DNA of 64,000 nucleotides from JAOUEA01 sp963797635 (lineage in GTDB: Bacteria; Actinomycetota; UBA4738; HRBIN12), in the NCBI GenBank assembly GCA_963797635.1, contig CAWCPZ010000008.1, positions 226,776-290,775 on the forward strand, read 5' to 3'. A model generated the notes under the pieces. That model made no database searches. It was not told the origin of the DNA and saw only the letters and a program-made list of their open reading frames with translations. A program made the translations under genes and the position numbers. Position 1 is the first letter of the stretch. Every line of letters starts with the position of its first letter. Shown piece after piece: positions 11,354 through 22,244 of the stretch.

Positions 11354-12689
11354 TCAGACGGAACGTGACACGGCGAAGAGCCGCCAGGTTCCGGGGACGC
11401 CCTTCAGGTGGTGCTCGCCGCGGTCCTCGAACGCGATCTCGGATCCCACGACGAGGTCCTTCACCGTCGAGGACACCACGGTCTCGCCGGCGCCCGCCTC
11501 GGCCATGACGCGCGCGCCGAGGTGGACCGCGATGCCTCCGACGTCTCCGTCGACGAGGTCGATCTCGCCGGTGTGCAGGCCGGCTCGAACGTCGACGCCG
11601 ATCGCGCGGAGGAACTCGTGGATCGCCTCTGCGCATCGGATCGCGCGGGCGGGACCGTCGAAGGTCGCGAGGAATCCGTCACCGGTCGTCTTCACCTCTC
11701 GTCCTTCGAACCGGTCGAGCGCTCGGCGGACGAGCCGGTCGTGCTCGGCGAGGAGCTCTCGCCATCTGGCGTCTCCGATCTCGGCCGCGCGGTCTGTCGA
11801 GCCGACGATATCGGTGAAGAGTACGGTCGCGAGCACGCGGTCGTGTTGCGGGGCCGGGCGGGAGCCCGTGACGAAGTGCTCGATCTCGCGCAGCAGTGCA
11901 TCCTGGTCGCCCGACCACAACAGGCTGCCTCGGCCCGGCAGCTCGACGTACGTTGCGCCAGGGATGTGTTCAGCCAGGTAGCGGCCGTGCCCGGACTCGA
12001 CCGGCGTATCCGTCCGAGCGACGACGAGCGTCGGAACCTGGATGGCCGGCAGGATCCCACGGATGTCCGTCGCGTTGATCATGTCGACCATCGAGGCGGC
12101 GGTTCCCGGGCTCACGGAATGACGCTCGTAACGCCCCCATGACTCGCGGAGCGCAACGTCATCTGCGTCGTCCGGGTCGAACAGGTCGAGCATCATCCCC
12201 GTGCCCCACTTCGACTCGAACGCCTGGATGATGGTTCGACGTCTGGTCGACGGTGAGTCCCCACGGATAGTCGTCGGTGCGCGTCAATCGTGCGAACCCG
12301 TCGATGAGGACGAGGGCGCGCACGCGATCCGGGTACGTCGCCGCGAAGACGCACGCGAGGAACCCACCGGCCATCGCCGTCACGATGGCTGCCTTCTCGC
12401 TCCCGATGTCGTCGAGCACGGCCCGCAGGTCGTCCATCCACTCCTCGAGCGTCGGAAGCGCCGTCGCCGGCACGGGATCCGACAGGCCGACGCCGCGCTT
12501 GTCGAAGCGGATCACACGCGCGAACGCGGAGAGACGGTCGTTGAACCGAGCGAGCGGTCTGACCTCGCGCTCGATCTCGACGTTGCTGAACCACTGCTCG
12601 GCGACGACGACGTCGACGGGACCCGAGCCGAGGGTTCGATAGGCGATATGGACGTCCCCGCTCTTCGCGTACCGGGTGGTGCTTGCCAT
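11354..12689 (-). CDS. Alpha/beta-hydrolase - class III adenylate cyclase fusion (frameshifted)
   Basis: About 440 residues. The N-terminal 250 form an alpha/beta-hydrolase fold ('RVIRFDKRGVGLSDPV'), and the C-terminal 170 a class III nucleotide cyclase. Both metal aspartates are present ('VLFTDIVGSTDRAAE' and 'VKTTGDGFLATFDGP'), so the cyclase should be active. The usual nucleophile elbow of the hydrolase reads 'TAMAGGFLA', without the expected serine, so this domain is probably a ligand sensor. The frame moves near 12230. This architecture is common in actinobacteria. Divergent from the PPK2 gene. Product is likely cAMP, inferred from the family. Confidence 0.85.
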
Positions 12690-12772
12690 AGGGTTCAGTG
12701 TGGGCCCGACGGCGTTCGGCCGGCAAGCGAGGGGCCGGTCGCATGGGTACGATCGGATCGGAGGTACGAGCG

Positions 12773-13628
12773 ATGAGCAAGGGCAAGAAGGGATCATCAC
12801 GGTAAGGATCACCACGGCAAGGCGGCTGCGTCCGGTGACGAGCCGAGTCCTTCCGGCAAGATGAAGCGGAAGGAGTACGAGCGGGAGATGCGGATCCTCC
12901 AGGGTGAACTCGTGGCGATGCAGGAGTGGGTCAAGGCCACCGGCGCCAGGGTCTGCATCGTGTTCGAGGGCGTGGATAGCGCGGGCAAGGGAGGCACGAT
13001 CCGGCGGATCACCGAACGAACGAGTCCACGGGTCTTCAAGCACATCGCCCTGCCCGCACCGGATGCGCGGGTCCAGTCGCAGATGTACATCCAGCGCTAC
13101 ATGGCGCATTTCCCGTCGGCGGGGCAGGTCGTGATCTTCGACCGCAGCTGGTACAACCGGGCCGGCGTCGAGCCCGTCATGGGCTATTGCACGCCGGAAG
13201 AGACCGCTCGGTTCCTCACCATGGTGCCCCTGGTCGAGAAGGCGATGGTCGATGACGGCATCATCCTGATCAAGTACTTCCTCAACGTCAGCCGCGACGA
13301 GCAGACCCGGAGGCTCGAGAGCCGGATCGACGACCCGCGGAAGGTCTGGAAGCTTTCGCCCACGGATCTGAAGTCGTACAGGCGTCGATACGCCTACCTT
13401 CGAGCCCGAGACACGATGATCGTCGAGACCAGCTCCGGGTGGGCGCCCTGGCACATCGTGGACAACGATGACAAGAAGCGCGGCCGGCTGAACATCATCA
13501 CCCACCTCCTCGGTCAGATCCCCTACGAGCCCCCGGGGCCGATGGATGTGAAGATGCCCAAGCCGCCGAGCCACGGTGGGTACTCCGAACCGGAGTCGTC
13601 GCGGCCGAACATCCCGACACCGTTCTGA
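12773..13628 (+). CDS. ppk2: Polyphosphate kinase 2 (probable frameshift near the start)
   Basis: PPK2-family enzyme moving phosphate between polyphosphate and nucleotides. Walker A 'FEGVDSAGKGG' and Walker B 'VIFDRSWYNR' are intact, as is the lid region 'WKLSPTDLKSYRRR'. An uninterrupted reading starts at ATG 12861, but a better start is ATG 12773, eight bases after GGAGGT; it reads 'MSKGKKGSSR' and rejoins the main frame as 'KDHHGKAAASGDEP' if one base near 12803 is extra. The gene overlaps the next start as TGATG, so it is coupled to the P-type ATPase. Direction of reaction not determinable. Confidence 0.9.
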
Positions 13629-16389
13629 TGCCGGCCGTGACCGAGAACGCCGACATGCACCAGGACCCTTCTTCAGGGACGGCCTGGTACGGGCTGGCGC
13701 CAGGGGACGTTGCGAAGCGGCTCGATGTCGATCCAGCCCAGGGTCTGTCCGCAGCGAAAGCCGCGGAGCTGCTGGAGGCGAACGGGCCCAACGCATTGCC
13801 GGCTGAGGCGACGATGCCGGGTTGGAAGCAGTTCCTGGCCCAGTACCGGAGCTACATGCAGATCATCCTCGTCGTGGCGGCCGTCGCCTCGATCCTGATC
13901 GGAGAGATCTCCACGGGCCTCGCTGTCCTGGCGATCACGGCGGTGAACGCGCTCGGGGGGATGCGCCAACAGGGCAAGGCGGAGAGCGCCATGAACGCGC
14001 TGCAATCGATGCTCAAGGCGTCCGCCAGGGTCCGGCGTGACGGCACGGAGACCGAGATCGGTGCCGACCAGGTGGTGGTCGGCGACGTCGTACTCCTGTC
14101 GGCGGGCGACGACGTCTGCGCCGACGGGCGGATCATCGAGGCCGCGTCGCTGCAGATCGACGAGTCCGGGCTGACCGGGGAGAGCGTCCCCGCGTCCAAG
14201 AGCGCCGAGGCGATCACCGACGAGGAGCCCGGCGTGGGGGATCAGTCGAACATGGCGTTCATGAACTCTCCGGTCACGCACGGGAGCGGTGTGATGATCG
14301 TCACCGGGACGGGAGACGGCACCGAGGTCGGCCGCATCTCGGGCATGTTGAAGTCGACGCCGACCCTGAAGACTCCGTTGACCGCGCAGCTGGACACCTT
14401 GACGTTGTGGATCGCGGGGGCGGCCGCTCTGACGATCGTCATCATGTTCGCGCTCGGGATCTCCCGCGACCAGCCGACCGAGACGATCTTCACGACCGCC
14501 ATCGCGCTGGCGCTCGCCGCCGTGCCGATGGCGATGCCGACGGTCCTGCAGGTGATCCTGTCGAAGGGATCGACGAACCTGGCAGCCCACGGCGCCGTCG
14601 TGAAGAACCTCGCCTCGGTCGAGACCCTGGGCTCGACCTCGGCGATCAACTCGGACAAGACCGGGACCCTGACGATGAACGAAGTCACGGTCGTCGAGGT
14701 GATCGACCCGACGGACCGCTACACGATCACCGGGATGGGCTACGGCCTCGACGGGGACGTCGAGCACGCCGTCGGCAACACGAACACGATCGAGGATGCG
14801 ATCGTGCCGTTCTTGATCGCCAACGACGCCAAGCTGGTCGACGGCAAGGTCGTCGGCGATCCCACCGAAGGAGCGCTGCTCGTCCTCGGACACAAGGCCA
14901 ATTGGACGTCGAGGGCACACGGGCCACCCACCCCCGCCTCGCGACACTGCCGTTCGACCCCACCTACAAGCTCATGGCGGTCTTCGCCGATGCCAAGGAC
15001 GCATCCGGGAACGCCGTCGTTCGGATGTTCGTCAAGGGAGCCGGTCCCGCGGTGATCGGGCATGCGGCATCCGCCCTGGCGAACGGCGCGAGCGTTCCCT
15101 GGGGCGACGAGCAGAACGAGCGAGCCAACCAGGAGATGCAACGCTTGGGCGAGCAAGGCCTGCGGATCATGGTCGCGGCCATGCGGGACATCCAACCCTC
15201 GGACTTCGATCCCGATGGCGACCTGTTGTCGCAGGTGAAGGACCTCCAGATGACGGCGATGGTGGGGATGATCGATCCACCCAGGGCCGAGTCCAAAGAC
15301 GCGGTTCGCAACGCGCAGGCCGCCAACATCCGGGTGCGGATGGTGACCGGCGACGACGTCGTCACCGGCGCCGCGATCGCGAAGCAACTGGGTATCCCCG
15401 GTGAGGCCATCCTCGGTGCGGACTTCGCTGCCCTCTCGGCGGAGGAGCGGCTCGCACGCATCGACGGCATCGGTGTCGTGGGGCGGGTGGCGCCCGAGCA
15501 CAAGGTGCTGATGGTGGACACGCTGCGCAAGCAAGGGGACGTCGTGGCCATGACGGGCGACGGCGTCAACGACGCCCCGGCGATCAAGGCAGCCGACATC
15601 GGCATCGCGATGGGCACCGGCACCGAGGTCGCCAAGAACGCCGGCAAGATGATCCTCACCGACGACAACTTCGCCACGATCGTGCGGGCCGTCTCCGAGG
15701 GACGCAAGCTCTACGACAACATGCTCAAGTACATCCGCTTCATGTTGGTGGCGCTCGTCACGTACATCGTGACGTTCCTGGTGGCGAGCCTCCTGAACAT
15801 CGCCGCGGGGCAGCCCTTCACGGCCGTCCAGATCCTGTGGATCAACTTCCTGATCACGGCTCCCGTCGGCATCGCGCTGGGCCTGGACAAGGCAACCCCA
15901 GGGCTGATGGGTCGGAAGCCGCGTCCCCGTTCGGCCTCCATCATGTCCCGTTCCGTCATCACGACCGTGGGGTTGGTCGGCCTCTTCATGTCCGCGGCGA
16001 TCGACCTCGTGATCGTGTTCGGTCGTGACCACTACGACAACGTGGCGATCGGCAGCACGATGGGCCTCGTGGCGTTCTCGCTGATGCTCGTGATCGCAGC
16101 CTTCGAATCCCGCGACGAGAAGGAGTCGATCCTCCGGATGGAGACGTTCGACAACAACGTCGTGAACCTCACGATCCTGATCGAGGTCGTGCTTGCGATC
16201 TTGATCGCTCGGGGTGGCTTGCTGACGTCGCTGCTGAACACCCAGGCTCTGACCGGCCGGCAATGGCTGATCGGCGGCGCTCTTCCTGCCCTGGCGTTGT
16301 TCATCCTGTGGGAGCTCGGCAAGTTGATCGCCCGTCGTGCATCCGGGCGTGCGGAGGCGGCGACACCGGCCGAGTCGGTCGCCACCTGA
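13628..16389 (+). CDS. P-type cation-transporting ATPase (frameshifted)
   Basis: Membrane ATPase of about 915 residues resembling type II/III pumps. An N-terminal cation-ATPase domain ('LSAAKAAELLEANGPNALP'), the actuator loop 'DESGLTGESVPASKS', the phosphorylated Asp343 in 'NSDKTGTLTMNE', and the hinge 'AMTGDGVNDAPAIKAADIG' are all present, with about ten helices. The fourth-helix motif is 'VPMAMPTV', lacking the glutamate of calcium pumps and closer to proton pumps. The frame moves near 14905-14925. Start overlaps the ppk2 stop; its own stop overlaps the nitroreductase start. Ion is unknown; proton or a divalent cation are the candidates. Confidence 0.9.
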
Positions 16390-16908
16390 TGATGGAGACA
16401 TGGGATGCGATCCGGGCTCGTCGGAACGTGCGGGAGTACGAGGACCGGCCCATCCCGAAGGATGACCTGGAGCGGATCCTGGAGGCCGCGCGGCGTACGC
16501 CCTCCTCGATGAACGAACAGCCGTGGGACTTCGTGCTGTGCACCGAGCGCACGACCCTCCAACGGCTCGCCGAGACCTGGCGGTACGCCGGTCACGTCGC
16601 AGGATCTGCCGCGACGGTCGTCCTCGTGGCGCCGATGCCCGCCGACCAGGACTCGCGCGATTGGATCTTCTACGACATGGGGCAGGCGACCATGAACATG
16701 ATGCTCGCCGCGGCCGACCTCGGCATCGGGAGTTCCCACGCAGCACTGGACGATCAAGCCCTCGCCCGGCGGATCCTGAACCTTCCCGAGGATCGCTTCT
16801 GCGTCGGACTCGTCGCGTTCGGCTATCCCGTCGGATCGCCCACTCACGCCGATCGCCCGGCCCGACCGCCGTCCGCTGGACGACGTCGTCCACCGCGAAC
16901 GCTGGTGA
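16389..16908 (+). CDS. Nitroreductase family flavoprotein (frameshifted at the C-terminus)
   Basis: Small FMN-dependent oxidoreductase of about 172 residues. 'IRARRNVREYEDRPIP' at the N-terminus and 'ARRTPSSMNEQPWDF' are the FMN-binding signatures; 'GLVAFGYPVGSP' is the family's C-terminal strand. Near 16860 the frame moves; the natural tail ('RRPLDDVVHRERW') ends with TGA at 16906-16908. Starts with two ATGs overlapping the ATPase stop, so it is translated in coupling with it. Substrate unknown. Confidence 0.87.
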
Positions 16909-16936
16909 AGAGCGCGGGATCGCACCCGCGTCTCCG

Positions 16937-17332
16937 TCACCGTCCCGAGATCGGACGGGGCGACCCGCCACAATGATGCTGAACGGTGCCGATGAGTTCG
17001 CCGACGTTGACCGGCTTGGAGACGTACCCGTCGAACCCGGCCGCCAGGAACCGCTCACGGTCTCCCAGCATCGCCTGGGCGGTGACCGCGAGCACGGGGA
17101 TCGCCGCGGTGCGCTCGTCGGTGCGCAGCCGGCGTAGTGCTTCGACGCCATCGGCGTCGGGCAACTGGATATCCATGAGCACCAGATCCGGCGTGTGTTC
17201 GACCGCCAGGCCGACCGCCTCTCCACCCGTCGTCGCCTCGATGGCTCGGTAGCCCGTCGCGATCAGGACGTCGCGGAAGAGCTTCATGTTCATCTCGTTG
17301 TCCTCGACGACGAGGATCCGTTCGCCCGCCAT
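16937..17332 (-). CDS. Single-domain response regulator
   Basis: 131 residues, one receiver domain and no output domain. The acidic pair is in 'ILVVEDNEMN', the phosphorylated aspartate in 'LVLMDIQLPDADG', and the lysine in 'GYVSKPVNVGEL'. Its ATG comes three bases after the histidine kinase stop, so it is the kinase's likely partner, acting as a DivK- or CheY-type relay. The sequence shows no target. Confidence 0.93.
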   Translation of the reverse strand: MAGERILVVEDNEMNMKLFRDVLIATGYRAIEATTGGEAVGLAVEHTPDLVLMDIQLPDADGVEALRRLRTDERTAAIPVLAVTAQAMLGDRERFLAAGFDGYVSKPVNVGELIGTVQHHCGGSPRPISGR

Positions 17333-17335
17333 GAC

Positions 17336-18874
<1,539 letters not shown>

Positions 18875-18976
18875 GGCTCTGGGCCAGCGGATCGGAGCCC
18901 CGGGTCAGCGGCCCTCGCTGCTCGTCCAGCGGCGCCCTTCGTCGCTGCTCGCGATGTGCGCGCGTCCGACACGGCC

Positions 18977-19477
18977 TCAGGGGGTCAGCGAGGTCGATCC
19001 GCCCACCAGGTTGGTGATCAGCCACTGGCCGTCGATCCGCGCAACGTCGAGATCGGCGACCGTCACCGCTTCGGTCTTTTCGGTGTGGACCCCGATGTAG
19101 TGACACTCGAAGTGCAGCGTGCCCAGGTCGCCGTTGACCGTGATCTCGAGCTTGTAGGCCGGGTGGTCAGAGATCCATTCGGTCTCCGGTTTGAAGGCGG
19201 CCGAATCCTCGAGCCAGAACCGCTGGATCTCGTCGAGGCCGGCAGCGGTCGCCCCGGGGCCGGCCGTCAAGGTCGCGTTCGGGGCCCACAGGCTCATCAT
19301 CAGGTCGATGTCCTTCAGGGTGGTCGCCTGGTGGAAGTTCTTCTCGATCTGGTCGATCTCCCAGTAGTCCGCCTGCCGCTGCATCTCCTCGGTCGTTTCG
19401 GTTCCGCTCGCGCTGCTGCACGCCGCGAGCGAGATGAGCACGACGCCGAGTACACCGCCGATCAGGAGCCGTCTCAC
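18977..19477 (-). CDS. SnoaL/NTF2-like lipoprotein
   Basis: 166 residues with a lipoprotein signal: 'RRLLIGG', a hydrophobic stretch, and lipobox 'LAAC' at about residue 19. The rest resembles the SnoaL/NTF2 cone fold ('MMSLWAPNATLTAGPGATAAG', 'YIGVHTEKTEAVTVADLDV', 'GQWLITNLVGG'), used for ligand binding or small-molecule catalysis. It should be anchored outside the membrane. It lies about 100 bases upstream of the histidine kinase on the same strand, so it may feed signals to it; that is inference. Confidence 0.75.
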   Translation of the reverse strand: MRRLLIGGVLGVVLISLAACSSASGTETTEEMQRQADYWEIDQIEKNFHQATTLKDIDLMMSLWAPNATLTAGPGATAAGLDEIQRFWLEDSAAFKPETEWISDHPAYKLEITVNGDLGTLHFECHYIGVHTEKTEAVTVADLDVARIDGQWLITNLVGGSTSLTP

Positions 19478-19610
19478 GTGGAGCCCCCTTCCGCGTCAGG
19501 CTGTCGGATGTCGGGCGAATCGCTCACACCACGACGGGGATCCGTCCAGAGGCACGGTAGCGAGGGTGCGGGTCCGCGCCTACCCTGCCGGCCTCCCGGT
19601 CAGGGGGGTG

Positions 19611-20006
19611 CTAGCAGGGTGCCGCGGTCGGGCCACCCTCAGGCTCCGTGCAGAAGCGCCGCACCTGTTCCGGGAACGTGCTCACGTGGATCGGCTTGTC
19701 GAGGTAGCCGGCGAAGCCGGCCGCCTCGAGCCACTCGCCGTGCTCCTCGAGCGACAGCGCGCTCATCGCCACGATCGGGATCCGTGGCGCCCCGTCGTCG
19801 CCCCGGAGCCTCCGTGCGACCTCGACACCGGGCATGTCGGGGAGCCTGAGGTCCAGCAGGATCAGGTCCGGTGCGCGTTCGGTCGCCTGTGCGATCCCCT
19901 CCGCGGCGGTCGCCGCCTCCACCGTTCGGAACCCGGCCGCTTCCAGGACGTCGCATGCGAGCTTCCGGTTCATGGCGTTGTCGTCGACGACAAGCACGGT
20001 GGTCAT
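19611..20006 (-). CDS. Single-domain response regulator
   Basis: 131 residues, one receiver domain: 'TVLVVDDNAMN', phosphoacceptor in 'LILLDLRLPDMPG', conserved lysine in 'GYLDKPIHVSTF'. It resembles the other single-domain regulator at 16937-17332 and may share the kinase. Its start is only 17 bases from the divergent LuxR-type regulator, so both promoters must overlap the neighbouring genes. Confidence 0.92.
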   Translation of the reverse strand: MTTVLVVDDNAMNRKLACDVLEAAGFRTVEAATAAEGIAQATERAPDLILLDLRLPDMPGVEVARRLRGDDGAPRIPIVAMSALSLEEHGEWLEAAGFAGYLDKPIHVSTFPEQVRRFCTEPEGGPTAAPC

Positions 20007-20023
20007 GGGCGTATCCTCGGGCC

Positions 20024-20734
20024 GTGCCGATCCGGGTCGTGATCGCCGAGGACCACTACCTCGTACGCGAGGGGGTTCGAGGGCTGCTCGACTCGCAGCC
20101 AGACCTGGAGGTCGCGGCGGTGTGCGGAGATCTCGACTCGCTGCTTGCTGCCGTGGACGCGGAGCGGCCGAACGTCGTCGTCACGGACATCCGCATGCCT
20201 CCCACCAATACCGACGAAGGGATCCGAGCGGCCGAGCTGCTGCGTGAGTCGGCCCCCGACGTCGGCGTCGTCGTGCTCAGCCAGTACGCGACCCCTAGCT
20301 ACGCGCTCGCGCTGCTGGAGAGCGGAAGCGCGGGGCGTTCCTACCTGCTGAAGGACCGCGTCGGAGATGTGGAGCAGCTCGCGTCTGCGATCCGAGCGGT
20401 GGCGGAGGGCGGGTCGGTGATCGACCCGAAGGTGGTCGAGGCGCTGGTTGCGGCGAACGCCCGGAGCGAGGAGTCGCCGCTCAGCCAGCTGACGCCGCGC
20501 GAGCTGGAGGTGTTGCGCGAGATGGCGGCCGGCAAGAGCAACGCGGCGATCGGGGAGACCCTCTTCCTCACCGAGGGTTCCGTGGAGAAGGTGATCCATT
20601 CCATCTTCCAGAAGCTCGAACTCACGTGGGAGACGTCGATCCACAAGCGCGTGAAGGCCGTGGTCCTGTACCTCGCCGCCGGCGATGAGCGTCATCCTGA
20701 CAGCGGCACCGAGCCGACCAGGCGGGTCCCCTGA
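20024..20734 (+). CDS. NarL/LuxR-type response regulator
   Basis: 236 residues. Receiver domain (acidic pair in 'VIAEDHYLVREG', aspartate in 'VVTDIRMPPT', lysine in 'SYLLKDRVGD') followed by a LuxR helix-turn-helix ('LTPRELEVLREMAAGKSNAAIG'). GTG start chosen because the domain begins immediately after. It binds DNA when phosphorylated; targets unknown. The 3' end overlaps the convergent kinase gene by 43 bases, a likely cognate pair. Confidence 0.93.
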   Translation: MPIRVVIAEDHYLVREGVRGLLDSQPDLEVAAVCGDLDSLLAAVDAERPNVVVTDIRMPPTNTDEGIRAAELLRESAPDVGVVVLSQYATPSYALALLESGSAGRSYLLKDRVGDVEQLASAIRAVAEGGSVIDPKVVEALVAANARSEESPLSQLTPRELEVLREMAAGKSNAAIGETLFLTEGSVEKVIHSIFQKLELTWETSIHKRVKAVVLYLAAGDERHPDSGTEPTRRVP

Positions 20735-21351
20735 CCGGGCTCCGAACCGAAGCTGAGCCGACCGCCCAGCGCCTCGACGCGATCGTGTAGCCCGAGCCGT
20801 TCCGCACCCAGGTCGCAGCCTGCCACGATCTCGAATCCCAGCGTTCGCTCGTCGACCCGCACGGCGATCGTCACCGGCGCACCTGCGTTGGCGTGTTCGA
20901 GTACTCGGAGGAAGCAGAAGTAGACCGTGCTCGCGACCTCGGGCGGGATCGGCCGACCCGCCTCGACGTTGATCCGGGCAGGGATGTCCGCACTCACCGC
21001 CGCCGAGCGCAGCGCCGGGAGCAACCCGCCCACCTCGAGCAGGGGAGGGGCGAGGCGATGGGCGAGCCTCCGTGCCTCCTCCAGCGCCTGCTGCACAGCG
21101 CGTCCCATCTCGGCCAAGAGATGCTTCGCGGCCGCGGGGTCGGCGTCCACCGAGACGGCTGCGAGCTGCAGGCCGGCGGCGAGTCCGACCAGGTGTTGCT
21201 GGACTTCGTCGTGGAGAGCGCGCTCGACGGTGCGGCGCTCGGCGTCATCAGCTACGGCGAGTCGCCGTCGCGACGCCCGCAGTTCGTCGACCTCGCGGCG
21301 CAGTTCGTCGAGCTGCCCCACCGCGTCGGCCTCCCGCTCCCTCAGGGCCAT
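20692..21351 (-). CDS. Soluble HisKA_3-type histidine kinase, degenerate ATP domain
   Basis: About 219 residues, no membrane helix. A coiled coil ('LDELRREVDELRASRRRL') leads to the dimerisation/phosphoacceptor helix 'ERRTVERALHDEVQQHLVG', typical of kinases paired with NarL regulators. The ATP-binding part is weak: the N box reads 'LRVLEHANAGAP' and the usual glycine-rich G1 stretch is replaced by 'VAGCDLGAERLG'. ATG at 21351 was preferred because AAGGAGAGG lies just upstream; a longer reading to 21423 or beyond is possible. Probable partner of the overlapping LuxR-type regulator. Confidence 0.75.
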   Translation of the reverse strand: MALREREADAVGQLDELRREVDELRASRRRLAVADDAERRTVERALHDEVQQHLVGLAAGLQLAAVSVDADPAAAKHLLAEMGRAVQQALEEARRLAHRLAPPLLEVGGLLPALRSAAVSADIPARINVEAGRPIPPEVASTVYFCFLRVLEHANAGAPVTIAVRVDERTLGFEIVAGCDLGAERLGLHDRVEALGGRLSFGSEPGQGTRLVGSVPLSG

Positions 21352-21400
21352 CCTCTCCTTCGCCGACGAGACACCCGCAGCGGTGTCTTCCGCCCGGGCG

Positions 21401-21537
21401 CCCACGATGGCTCGCCACCGCATCGTGGGAGGGCAGCCTTCCTCGAGCCTGCCCGCTACCACCGTAGTCCAGGCGCACGAGCCTTCATAGCCTCGCTGCG
21501 TCGGCGTCAACGACGGCGCTGAGAGGAGGGGATCATC
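21401..21537 (+). promoter_or_regulatory. Structured 5' leader, copy A
   Basis: Leader before the exported cupin gene. It can fold as stem 1 (21401-21409 with 21421-21429), stem 2 GGGCAG/CTGCCC (21431-21436 with 21449-21454) and stem 3 CTAC/GTAG with loop CACC (21456-21467). A closely similar leader precedes the next gene, with a T-A to C-G change in stem 3 that keeps the pairing. No known riboswitch consensus was recognised. Confidence 0.5.
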
Positions 21538-22021
21538 GTGGAACGGACGCACAAGAACACACGCCTGCGGGGAGCGGCTGCTGCGGTGGGAGCGTTCGCG
21601 ATCGCGGGCTCGCTCGGCCTTGCCGCGGTCGCGGTGGCGACCCCGTCGACCGGCACGGTGAGCCCGGTGATCATCGGCGTAGGGTCCATGTCGAAAGGGA
21701 TGGGGTTCAACGCCCGGCCGGGCACGAACACGGTCGTAGCCGATTACACCGTCGGCCCGAATTCATCGACCGGCTGGCACAGCCACCCCGGCAAGACGCT
21801 CGTCACGGTGCAGTCCGGGACGCTTCACCGTCTATCACGACAACTGCCGGGCGCGCACGTACGGACCCGGCGAGGCGTTCGTCGAACTCCCTTCGAGCGT
21901 GCATGTGGGGCGCAACGAGACCGATGGCACGGTCAAGCTCGGTGTCGTCTTCTTCGGTGTGCCGATCGGTGGCAGTCCACGGATCGATCACCCGCAGCCG
22001 GACGGGTGCGACGTCACCTGA
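21538..22021 (+). CDS. Exported cupin-domain protein (frameshifted)
   Basis: About 160 residues. A signal peptide ('GAFAIAGSLGLAAVAVA') is followed by a single cupin barrel with the metal-binding pattern 'TGWHSHPGKTLVTVQSG' and the second motif around 'YGPGEAFVELPSSVHVGRN'. One base near 21833 moves the frame; the true tail ends 'QPDGCDVT' at 22021. GTG start is set by GAGAGGAGGGG six bases upstream. Function is not readable beyond small-molecule or metal binding outside the cell. It is followed by a clear terminator and preceded by structured leader A. Confidence 0.8.
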
Positions 22022-22038
22022 GATCGACGGGGACATGA

Positions 22039-22066
22039 GGCCCGGGCCGTCAAGGCCCGGGCCTTT
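22039..22066 (+). terminator. Intrinsic terminator after the cupin gene
   Basis: Stem GGCCCGGGCC (22039-22048) pairs with the same palindrome at 22054-22063, loop GTCAA, then TTT. It lies 18 bases after the cupin stop and before leader B, so the next gene needs its own promoter. Confidence 0.8.
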
Positions 22067-22110
22067 GTCGTTTCCTGAGCAGTTGGGTGCATCCGCGGTG
22101 CGTGAGCGAT

Positions 22111-22244
22111 GGATCCCAGTGGCTCGCCTCCCACCGACGTGGGAGGGCAGCCTCCCGCAGATCCGCCCGCCACCACCGTGGTCGTGGGGAGCGCGTCTCC
22201 TTAGCGTCGCCCGAAAGCGTCGGAACGACGCGAAGGGAGGCATC
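22111..22244 (+). promoter_or_regulatory. Structured 5' leader, copy B
   Basis: Leader before the haloperoxidase-like gene and the second copy of leader A. Shared blocks are TGGCTCGCC, GTGGGAGGGCAGCCT and the stem 3 region with loop CACC (22074-22077) closed by CCAC/GTGG. A perfect hairpin CCTCCCAC/GTGGGAGG (22127-22134 with 22139-22146) is also possible, and GCGTCG/CGACGC pairs just before the ribosome site. Confidence 0.5.

Noticed and set aside
13673..14947. 424-codon minus-strand reading opposite the P-type ATPase
   Set aside because: No start signal or family; shadow of the ATPase frame.
21401..22244. Cobalamin or cyclic di-GMP riboswitch
   Set aside because: Looked for B12-box and GEMM signatures; neither the sequence blocks nor spacing match.
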